Positions 8,496-14,537 of a DNA stretch of 47,296 bases are shown here, one piece after another (the first letter of the stretch is position 1; each line of letters starts with the position of its first letter). The position numbers and the translations under genes were made by a program. Under the pieces are notes generated by a model, which worked only from the letters and a program-made list of their open reading frames with translations, was not told the origin of the DNA and searched no databases. Origin of the DNA: an uncultured Lachnospiraceae bacterium (GTDB lineage: Bacteria; Bacillota; Clostridia; Lachnospirales; Lachnospiraceae); assembly GCA_910585995.1 (NCBI GenBank), contig CAJUGG010000113.1, positions 1-47,296 of the forward strand, in the 5' to 3' direction.

Positions 8496-9005
8496 ATGGG
8501 AAAAGAGTCAGAACTGTTGGAGATGGTAAAGACCAGAGACAAAAAACAGATTGCGGTCGTTCGGATACGACAAGAACGCACGGGTGTTCTGTATACGGAG
8601 AAAAAGGAAATGCATCAGCCAGAAGATTTCTTACATACCTTTGGAAAACTATTGGAACATGCAAGTGTAGAAATGATGCTTGCCGTATCCGTAATGAATA
8701 GTGGAGAAGCCGTAGCGGTGCAGTTACTTGCTATGGGAGGTGTAAATACTTGCAACATCAGTATGCCAGAGATCTTTAAGTTTGTATTTCTCTCCAACTG
8801 TCCAGGGGTACTTTTACTGCACAATCATCCTTCCGGCAATGTAGAACCCTCCGCAGAAGATCAGAGGATCACCGAACGAATCGAAGCGGCAGGACAGCTT
8901 TTGGGGATTCGCCTGATAGACCATATCATCGTGGCAGATCGTTACTGTGGATATAGTATTAAATGCGGGAAAAAACTCTACAGCAATACACAGAAAGGAG
9001 CATAA
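8496..9005 (+). CDS. radC: RadC-like JAB-domain protein (mobile-element type)
   Basis: The 169-residue protein is a short RadC form made almost only of the JAB/MPN+ domain. The metal-binding signature is intact: LLHNHPSGNVEPSAEDQRIT (about 107-126), with the HxHPSG and SxxD ligands, and a later DHIIV. The usual N-terminal helix-hairpin-helix of chromosomal RadC is absent, as in plasmid and ICE copies. The role is unknown. It ends just before the yqaJ start, whose ribosome site lies inside the radC 3' end. Confidence 0.88.
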   Translation: MGKESELLEMVKTRDKKQIAVVRIRQERTGVLYTEKKEMHQPEDFLHTFGKLLEHASVEMMLAVSVMNSGEAVAVQLLAMGGVNTCNISMPEIFKFVFLSNCPGVLLLHNHPSGNVEPSAEDQRITERIEAAGQLLGIRLIDHIIVADRYCGYSIKCGKKLYSNTQKGA

Positions 9006-9010
9006 ACGAC

Positions 9011-9943
9011 ATGATCTTAAATCATTTAACCAGCAAAGAAAATCAAGAAGCCTGGCTTCGCATCCGAAAAAACTATCTGACAGGAAGTGATGCAGGTGCT
9101 GTGTGTGGCATGAACCCCTATAGAAGTGCCATGCAGGTATATTTAGACAAGACGAATCCAGAGATTGAAGTGACAGACAATGAGTCTATGCGTCTTGGCA
9201 GAGATTTAGAGGACTATGTAGCCAGAAGATTTATGGAGGCAACCGGAAAAAAAGTCCGAAAAAGCAATGCGATGTATGTCAACGATCAACATCCGTTTAT
9301 GATGGCCAATATTGACCGTCTGGTGATGGGGGAACGTGCAGGGCTGGAATGTAAGACAGCGAGTCCCTATCAGGCGGACCGCTGGAAGGACGGCAAGATA
9401 CCCGAATGGTATTACTTGCAATGCCAACACTATATGAAAGTATTAGAGATGGATGGCTGGTATCTCGCTGTATTAATCTATGGAAAAGGATTTCAATATA
9501 CCTATCTTCCAAGAGATGAAGAACTGCTTAAGCATCTGGTTGCGGTAGAAAGAGACTTTTGGGAGAATCATGTACAGGCGAAGGTGATACCATCTCCAGA
9601 TGGTTCCAAAGGTGCAGATGAACTGATACAGCACTATTTTCATCGGAAGCAAGGAACTGTTGCACGTCTGATGGGAATGGATGAACAGATTACAAGGCGA
9701 AATGAACTTGTGGAGCTGATCAAAAAGATGCAGACGGAACAAAAGATCATTGAGCAGGAGATCAAGATGTATCTGGGAAAAGAACAGGCACAAACGGGGA
9801 TCTCCGATCAATATCGTGTAACCTGGACAGAGTATGAGACCCGTAGGATTGATACCGAAAGGCTAAAGAAAGAACAGCCAGAGATCTACGAAGACTACAG
9901 CAAAGTCCAGAAAAGCTCCAGGCTGAAGATACAGGTGGCTTAG
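9011..9943 (+). CDS. YqaJ-type viral recombinase (exonuclease)
   Basis: The 310-residue protein matches the YqaJ/lambda-exonuclease fold. It has RKNYLTGSDAGAVCGMNPY near the start, LGRDLEDYVARRF (the conserved Glu), a central ECKTAS (about 119-124, the E-x-K of the PD-(D/E)XK core) and WYYLQCQHYM. It should resect DNA ends 5' to 3' for the RecT annealase downstream. The ATG at 9011 is chosen, with AAAGGAG ten bases before it; an upstream frame extension would overlap radC. The C-terminus has a coiled segment. Confidence 0.88.
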   Translation: MILNHLTSKENQEAWLRIRKNYLTGSDAGAVCGMNPYRSAMQVYLDKTNPEIEVTDNESMRLGRDLEDYVARRFMEATGKKVRKSNAMYVNDQHPFMMANIDRLVMGERAGLECKTASPYQADRWKDGKIPEWYYLQCQHYMKVLEMDGWYLAVLIYGKGFQYTYLPRDEELLKHLVAVERDFWENHVQAKVIPSPDGSKGADELIQHYFHRKQGTVARLMGMDEQITRRNELVELIKKMQTEQKIIEQEIKMYLGKEQAQTGISDQYRVTWTEYETRRIDTERLKKEQPEIYEDYSKVQKSSRLKIQVA

Positions 9944-9987
9944 AGAAAGCTGTCCATACACAAACAAAAAGGGAAGGAGGTTCATAG

Positions 9988-10266
9988 ATGCCCGATCATT
10001 TATTGGATATCATCATCCAGAACTCAAATGAACGATGGGACCAGATGTTAGCACAGGATGCAGACTATGTTAGAATCGGAGAGTGTATGTCTAAAAAGTT
10101 TGCCAGACTCGATAAGCTGAAACTAACTAAAAAGCAAAACAGAGCCATGGATGAATTACTGACTACTTATAATGAAGAAAACTCCCAGTGCTGTAAATTG
10201 ATTTATAAGCAAGGGTTTAAAGATTGTATTTCTTTATTAAAGGAAATAGGTATCATCTCATCATAG
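9988..10266 (+). CDS. Small conserved protein of unknown function
   Basis: The 92-residue protein is acidic to neutral and looks all-helical, ending with YKQGFKDCISLLKEIGI. Proteins of this kind sit between yqaJ and recT in related elements, but I know no function. AAGGAGG precedes the ATG. A strong terminator follows, so it closes the DUF932 to yqaJ operon. Confidence 0.6.
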   Translation: MPDHLLDIIIQNSNERWDQMLAQDADYVRIGECMSKKFARLDKLKLTKKQNRAMDELLTTYNEENSQCCKLIYKQGFKDCISLLKEIGIISS

Positions 10267-10307
10267 CTTGCCAGTAACATAACTGTCCTTAAAAGCGAAT
10301 ACAAAGA

Positions 10308-10361
10308 GACAGGGAAGAGATTGCCACAAAGATATGGCTAAAAACTCTTCCCTGTCTTTTT
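10308..10361 (+). terminator. Rho-independent terminator before recT
   Basis: GACAGGGAAGAG (10308-10319) pairs perfectly with CTCTTCCCTGTC (10345-10356), followed by a run of five T. It separates the yqaJ operon from recT. Confidence 0.9.
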
Positions 10362-10390
10362 GTATGCCTTATATATAGAAAGGATTCCCA

Positions 10391-11197
10391 ATGGATATAA
10401 AAGAAAAACTTGCCCAACAGGCAGAGAAAACCAAAGAAGAGAAAAAGGTAACACTGACCAAAAGTATGAGCATTGCTGATCTGATTCATGCGATGGAGCC
10501 AGAGATCAAAAAAGCACTGCCCAGTGTTGTAACTCCGGAACGCTTTACCCGTATGGCGCTCTCTGCCTTAAATACCACTCCCAAGCTTCAGGAATGTACC
10601 CAGATGAGCTTTTTAGCCGCTTTAATGAACGCAGCCCAGTTAGGACTGGAACCCAATACATCACTAGGCCAAGCCTACCTGATTCCCTATCGCCATAATG
10701 GAATCTTAGAGTGTCAGTTCCAGATCGGCTATAAAGGATTAATTGACTTAGTCTATCGAAATGAGATGGTACAGATCATACAAGCGCATTGTGTCTACAA
10801 AAATGATGTGTTCTCCTATGAGTTTGGCTTAGAACCCAAACTCATTCACCGGCCAGTCCTTAAAGGCCGTGGAGAACTCCAAGTGGTATATGCCATGTTT
10901 CGTCTGCAAAATGGCGGCTGTGGATTTGAAGTGATGAGCAAAGAGGAGATCGATCTCTATGCCAGACGCTATTCCCAGGGAATTAACAGCGAATACAGTC
11001 CTTGGAGAACGAATTACGAAGAGATGGCAAAGAAGACGGTGATCAAGCGTGTCTTAAAATATGCACCCTTAAAAACCGAATTTGCACGTGCCATGACGGT
11101 TGATCATGCCATACAGAACGAGATCAGTATCGACATGAGCGAAATAGAAAAACAAGTGCCCATAATAGAAGGAACTTGTCAGGAAATAGAAGAATAA
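10391..11197 (+). CDS. recT: RecT-family single-strand annealing recombinase
   Basis: The 268-residue protein matches RecT. It has a Lys-rich start, then PERFTRMALSAL, a central AALMNAAQLGLEPNT (about 76-90) followed by GQAYLIPY and QIGYKGLIDLVYR, and a late MAKKTVIKRVLKYAPL. It anneals single strands exposed by the YqaJ-type exonuclease, giving a RecE/RecT-like pair for the element. AGAAAGGA precedes the ATG. It is separated from yqaJ by a small gene and a terminator, so the two may be expressed independently. Confidence 0.93.
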   Translation: MDIKEKLAQQAEKTKEEKKVTLTKSMSIADLIHAMEPEIKKALPSVVTPERFTRMALSALNTTPKLQECTQMSFLAALMNAAQLGLEPNTSLGQAYLIPYRHNGILECQFQIGYKGLIDLVYRNEMVQIIQAHCVYKNDVFSYEFGLEPKLIHRPVLKGRGELQVVYAMFRLQNGGCGFEVMSKEEIDLYARRYSQGINSEYSPWRTNYEEMAKKTVIKRVLKYAPLKTEFARAMTVDHAIQNEISIDMSEIEKQVPIIEGTCQEIEE

Positions 11198-11218
11198 GAT
11201 CATACAGGAGGAAAAACA

Positions 11219-12139
11219 ATGATGACAAGAACAGAAAAAACCGAACAGATTTTACAGATAGTGCAGGCAAAGATGCCGGATACCAAGATAGAGCCAATAG
11301 AAGTCGAGAAAAATAACAAACAAAAAAGAAAAGGGATTCATATTCACATTCCAGGAGATTTCCAGGGGATCTGTATCTATTGGGACAGCATCTTTGCGAT
11401 CTGTGCCAGGGACAGCAGCATAGAACAGATTGCGGACTGTATCTGTGAGATGAGCAAAGAGGCAATGAAGACGAAGATCAATCAAACCTTGCTGTTAGAC
11501 TGGGAAAAAGTAAAGCCAATGATCTATAAAAAAGTGATCAACTACGAACGCAACCAAGACCGCCTGTCAACAATCCCACATCAAAGATATCTGGATTTGG
11601 CAGAAGTATTCTACGCACGAATCCCTCTTTCAGAAAGAAGATGGGGAACCTGTGAGGTGACATACGAGTTACTGCAAACTTGGGAAATCGGTGAACAAGA
11701 GCTGGCAAAACAGGCAGAACGGAATATGAGAGAGGAGCATTATCAGATGCTTCCCCTAGAGCAAGTACTGCGGAATCTGGGAGTGCCAGTTTGCGAAGGC
11801 CTGGAACATCATTTCTATGTGATAAAGAATCAAAGAAATGAATTTTCCTCCAGCGTGATCTCCAATCCCAAACAGATGAAAGCATTTATGGAACAGATCG
11901 GAGGAGACAGCTATCTGCTTCCTTCGAGTGTGAAAGAACTATTGGTGGTTCCTGTAAAAGAAGGAACCGATACAACAATGCTAAAAACCATGATAAAAGA
12001 AGTAAATCAAGAGTGCGTATCGCCCAATGAATATCTGTCTGATCAGTTATACTATTGTCATCACTCATCTGGGGAAGTGGAAATCTGTATGGAAAGTAAA
12101 GCAGAACTGCAAAAAATACTTGCAGTATCAGATAATTAA
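11219..12139 (+). CDS. DUF5688-family protein
   Basis: This 306-residue protein has the DUF5688 pattern: KVINYERNQDRLSTIPHQRYLDLAEVFY (given here only as a landmark, about 107-134), a middle region with DLAEVFYARI, and a C-terminal YLLPSSVKELLVVP. The family is common in Lachnospiraceae mobile elements and has no known activity. AGGAGG lies before the first of two ATG codons (11219, 11222). It follows recT by 21 bases and probably shares its transcript. Confidence 0.8.
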   Translation: MMTRTEKTEQILQIVQAKMPDTKIEPIEVEKNNKQKRKGIHIHIPGDFQGICIYWDSIFAICARDSSIEQIADCICEMSKEAMKTKINQTLLLDWEKVKPMIYKKVINYERNQDRLSTIPHQRYLDLAEVFYARIPLSERRWGTCEVTYELLQTWEIGEQELAKQAERNMREEHYQMLPLEQVLRNLGVPVCEGLEHHFYVIKNQRNEFSSSVISNPKQMKAFMEQIGGDSYLLPSSVKELLVVPVKEGTDTTMLKTMIKEVNQECVSPNEYLSDQLYYCHHSSGEVEICMESKAELQKILAVSDN

Positions 12140-12185
12140 AAAAGATAAATGGAAGCTGACCCAAGCAGAAGAATGTGGAATGTCA

Positions 12186-12214
12186 TTGCTTTTTCTAAGG
12201 GGAGCCAATATAAT
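12186..12214 (+). promoter_or_regulatory. Promoter for the Rpn-type nuclease gene
   Basis: TTGCTT (12186-12191), 17 bases, then a perfect TATAAT (12209-12214). Transcription would start near 12221, only about 11 bases before the upstream ATG at 12232, which favours the TTG start at 12247. Confidence 0.6.
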
Positions 12215-12246
12215 AGAATTAAGAGAAGAGGATGGAGGGATACTAC

Positions 12247-13068
12247 TTGGAAGAGTTAAGGTCTAAGATAGAAGCTGACAAATCATGGGAAGAATTAGGC
12301 ATTTGTAATGATTTTCTATTTGGAAAAGTGATGCAGAATCCAGAGCTTTGTAAAGAGCTACTAAAGCGGATACTGCCAGAATTAGAGATTGAGCGTATCG
12401 AATATCCAGAGCTGCAAAAGGCGATCAAGTTTGATGCAGATGCGAAAAGTGTGAGGCTTGATGTGTATGTAAGGGATGAGAAACAAACGATCTATGACAT
12501 TGAGATGCAAGTCACAGATACCAAAGAGCTTGCGAAAAGAACTCGTTTTTATCAGAGCATGATTGATTTGCAGATGATAGATAAAGGGCAGAGTTATAAA
12601 AAGCTAAAGCCAAGCTATATCATATTTATATGTCCGTTTGATATGTTTGATAAAGGAAGGCATATCTATACATTTCAGAATATCTGTAAAGAAGATCATA
12701 AAATTTTGCTAAAAGATGAAACAACGAAAATTTTTCTTAATGCGTATGGTTACATGGATGATGTCAGCAAAGAACTAAAAGTGTTTCTGGATTATGTGGC
12801 AGGAAAACCGTCCGAGGATGCCTTTGTAAAGAAACTGGAATCAGCGGTAAAAGAAGCAAAAAGAAACAGAGAATGGAGGTATGAGTACATGACGTTGTTG
12901 ATGAGAGATCAGGAAAACATAGAACAAGGCATAAAACAAGGTATAAAAGCATCAGTATCTATTCTAAAGGATTTTGGAGTGGAAGATGATTTGATTGTTA
13001 AAAAAATTCAGGAGAAGTTTAATATTTCTAAAGAAGAAGCGGAAAAATATGTAAAAGATAATGACTGA
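12247..13068 (+). CDS. Rpn/PD-(D/E)XK nuclease-transposase family protein
   Basis: The 273-residue protein matches the Rpn-like PD-(D/E)XK family. After NDFLFGKVMQNPELCKELL it has VRLDVYVRD and YDIEMQVTD, the Asp and E-x-Q of the nuclease core, and later PSYIIFICPFD. The C-terminal helical tail (VKKIQEKFNISKEEAEKYV) is typical. Relatives promote recombination by cutting DNA. I prefer the TTG at 12247, placed seven bases after GGAGGG; an in-frame ATG at 12232 has no well-spaced site. A relic of the same family lies at 5207-5499. It has its own promoter and terminator. Confidence 0.83.
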   Translation: MEELRSKIEADKSWEELGICNDFLFGKVMQNPELCKELLKRILPELEIERIEYPELQKAIKFDADAKSVRLDVYVRDEKQTIYDIEMQVTDTKELAKRTRFYQSMIDLQMIDKGQSYKKLKPSYIIFICPFDMFDKGRHIYTFQNICKEDHKILLKDETTKIFLNAYGYMDDVSKELKVFLDYVAGKPSEDAFVKKLESAVKEAKRNREWRYEYMTLLMRDQENIEQGIKQGIKASVSILKDFGVEDDLIVKKIQEKFNISKEEAEKYVKDND

Positions 13069-13098
13069 ATATATTGCAAAAAGATGTTAATATAAGAG

Positions 13099-13142
13099 AA
13101 AAAGGTATCCAAGGCATTGAAAAATGTTGGATACCTTTTTTC
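13099..13142 (+). terminator. Rho-independent terminator after the Rpn-type gene
   Basis: AAAAAGGTATCCAA pairs with TTGGATACCTTTTT, ending in a T run. It may also act on the opposite strand for the excisionase-like gene. Confidence 0.88.
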
Positions 13143-13192
13143 ATAAAAGAAAATGTCAATTTGATATATTGGGAAAAAGTGGTATTATTTTT

Positions 13193-13387
13193 TTATAATT
13201 TTCCATCCAACCATTTAAAGAAAGATTTTGTGTGGATTCTATAACCACCTGGGATTTTGATTACTCGAAATGGACAGTTTGAAGAAAAAAGACGATATAC
13301 CGTTTTGTTTCCAACTTTTAATATTGCTTGCACTTCTTTAGCAGTAAGCACTTCGGTTTCCCGGTAATTTTTAAAATTTTGCATCAT
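13193..13387 (-). CDS. xis: Excisionase-like helix-turn-helix protein
   Basis: The 64-residue protein has the HTH_17/excisionase pattern: VLTAKEVQAILKVGNKTVYRLF followed by a wing, IKIPGGYRIHTKSFFKWL. A minus-strand AGGAGG lies five bases before the ATG at 13387. It points away from the attachment site about 200 bases to the right, a usual position for a recombination directionality factor. No integrase is next to it, which is odd. Direct repeats and an 18-base palindrome lie between its start and the attachment site and could be its binding sites (inference). Confidence 0.8.
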   Translation of the reverse strand: MMQNFKNYRETEVLTAKEVQAILKVGNKTVYRLFSSNCPFRVIKIPGGYRIHTKSFFKWLDGKL

Positions 13388-13444
13388 TGATGCCTCCTGA
13401 AAATATGAAAAATTTTGACTTCATTCACGCCTGCGGGTTGGTGT

Positions 13445-13466
13445 GTTCTACAAAGCGTTCTACAAA
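13445..13466 (+). repeat. Paired direct repeat left of the attachment site
   Basis: GTTCTACAAA occurs at 13445-13454 and again at 13457-13466, a 12-base period. The spacing suits arm-type integrase or excisionase sites. A similar pair lies right of the attachment site. Confidence 0.55.
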
Positions 13467-13498
13467 ATAGTTGTAAACATGAAAAATTGATAGATAGG

Positions 13499-13516
13499 GT
13501 TTTGACCTGTCAAAAC
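13499..13516. promoter_or_regulatory. Perfect 18-base palindrome, probable operator
   Basis: GTTTTGAC and GTCAAAAC flank CT as a perfect inverted repeat. It lies 80 bases left of the tRNA fragment and about 110 bases upstream of the excisionase-like gene, so it may bind a regulator or recombinase. Confidence 0.5.
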
Positions 13517-13595
13517 TCTTGTACCCCCTGTAAATCAAGGACTTTTTGGCATTTTTTAAAATGTTCTGTTCTTATCTGAAAGAGCAGTATTTTTT

Positions 13596-13637
13596 TTCGG
13601 GACGCAGAGGTCGCAGGTTCAAATCCTGTCGCATCGA
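13596..13637 (+). other. tRNA-Pro(CGG) 3' fragment: attachment site at the element's right end
   Basis: The 42 bases read as the 3' part of a tRNA: anticodon loop TTCGGGA (anticodon CGG, G37), stem CGCAG, variable loop AGGTC, T arm GCAGG-TTCAAAT-CCTGT, acceptor CGCATCG and discriminator A. No 5' half precedes it; the upstream sequence is AT-rich. This is what remains of a tRNA-Pro 3' end after site-specific integration, the intact copy being expected at the far left end of the element. A terminator follows, as for a native tRNA gene. Confidence 0.8.
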
Positions 13638-13653
13638 TTCCTTGGCAGGGGCG

Positions 13654-13695
13654 CCGGAAAGCCGTGATGGTAGCGGGTTTCCGGTTCTTTTTTTA
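13654..13695 (+). terminator. Terminator of the original tRNA-Pro gene
   Basis: CCGGAAA (13654-13660) pairs with TTTCCGG (13678-13684), followed by TTCTTTTTTT. It fits the native terminator left behind the displaced tRNA 3' end. Confidence 0.75.
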
Positions 13696-13742
13696 TATTA
13701 AAAAAGGTGTCTAAGATGCAGAATTTATGTGAATAGGACCTT

Positions 13743-13766
13743 GTTCTAACATTTGTTCTAACAAAT
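13743..13766 (+). repeat. Paired direct repeat right of the attachment site
   Basis: GTTCTAACATTT and GTTCTAACAAAT lie head to tail with a 12-base period. They resemble the pair at 13445-13466 in sequence and spacing. Confidence 0.5.
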
Positions 13767-13783
13767 GAGGTAACAAAACATTT

Positions 13784-13805
13784 CCTGGCAATGTATTGGC
13801 AAGTG
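13784..13805 (+). repeat. Dispersed palindromic repeat, copy 3 (degenerate)
   Basis: CCTGGCA, ATG, TATTGGC then AAGTG matches copies 1 and 2 apart from transitions. It lies in the short gap before the epimerase gene. Confidence 0.45.
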
Positions 13806-13847
13806 TTTGAGATAGAGATAAATAGAAAGGATAAAGGGAGAGAGATT

Positions 13848-14519
13848 ATGAAGATACTGGCGACAACAGCGCAGATGAAAGAATTAGACCGCATTGCGAT
13901 AGAGGAATGGAAGATTCCGTCTCTGGAGTTGATGGAATGTGCGGCAAGAGCGGTTGCAGAGAGGGTGCTGCGGATGCTCAGGCAGCATGATCATGAGGGG
14001 CGAATCACGATCTTCTGCGGTCCGGGTAATAATGGTGGAGACGGGGTTGCACTGGCATGGCTTTTGATACAGGAGGGTTGTAAAGTGCGTGCTTATCTGG
14101 TTGGCGACCGGACAAAGATGACGCCTGATTCTCTGGCGATGGAACAGAGGCTGTTGCTGGCGGGAGGAAAACTGGAAGACTATCTGCCAGATTCCCCCAC
14201 GCAACAGGAGTGGATCAAGGGCAGCATGTGTATGGTGGATGCGCTGTTTGGGGTGGGGCTGAAGCGTCCCGTAGCAGGAGACTTTTTGTCGGCGGTTCGT
14301 CAGATGAATCAGGCCTCCTGCCCGGTGATCTCCTGTGATATTCCCTCCGGGATAGACGGTGATACCGGGGAGATCCTTGGAGAAGCAGTGCGTGCTGTGT
14401 GTACGGTGACATTTACTTGTTCCAAATATGGACTGGAACAAGGGGATGGAAAAGCATATGCAGGCATGGTGGAAGTGGCGCCTATAGGAATACCAGAAGA
14501 ATTGATGCACCAGTATTGA
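13848..14519 (+). CDS. nnrE: NAD(P)H-hydrate epimerase (YjeF N-terminal type)
   Basis: This 223-residue cytosolic enzyme interconverts R and S forms of damaged NAD(P)H hydrate so that the dehydratase can repair them. Hallmarks are the ELMECAARAVAE helix, FCGPGNNGGDG (about 59-69, nucleotide binding), VDALFGVG and CDIPSGIDGDTG (the catalytic Asp region). Many bacteria fuse this domain to an ADP-dependent dehydratase; here the protein stops after the epimerase domain. The ATG at 13848 follows AAAGGGAG; the upstream frame extension runs through repeat sequence and is rejected. It is the first chromosomal gene right of the attachment site. Confidence 0.9.
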   Translation: MKILATTAQMKELDRIAIEEWKIPSLELMECAARAVAERVLRMLRQHDHEGRITIFCGPGNNGGDGVALAWLLIQEGCKVRAYLVGDRTKMTPDSLAMEQRLLLAGGKLEDYLPDSPTQQEWIKGSMCMVDALFGVGLKRPVAGDFLSAVRQMNQASCPVISCDIPSGIDGDTGEILGEAVRAVCTVTFTCSKYGLEQGDGKAYAGMVEVAPIGIPEELMHQY

Positions 14520-14537
14520 CAACTTTTTTTAGTATGT

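Larger units (their letters stand above)
5561..13637. mobile_element. Right part of an integrated plasmid- or ICE-like element
   Basis: The gene set ParA/ParB, DUF932, RadC, YqaJ, RecT, DUF5688, Rpn nuclease and excisionase is the replication, partition and recombination cargo seen on conjugative or mobilizable elements of Lachnospiraceae. The right border is the tRNA-Pro 3' fragment at 13596-13637. The left border is not visible and may lie before the window. No integrase, relaxase, VirB4/VirD4 or replication initiator is seen, so the element is either partial here or degraded. Confidence 0.65.

Noticed and set aside
13560..13640. Complete tRNA gene
   Set aside because: Only the part from the anticodon loop to the acceptor end is present; no D arm or 5' acceptor strand precedes it.
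13884..14522. Minus-strand ORF of 212 codons over nnrE
   Set aside because: The plus strand encodes a full epimerase with clear motifs; the reverse frame has Cys/His/Arg-rich shadow composition.
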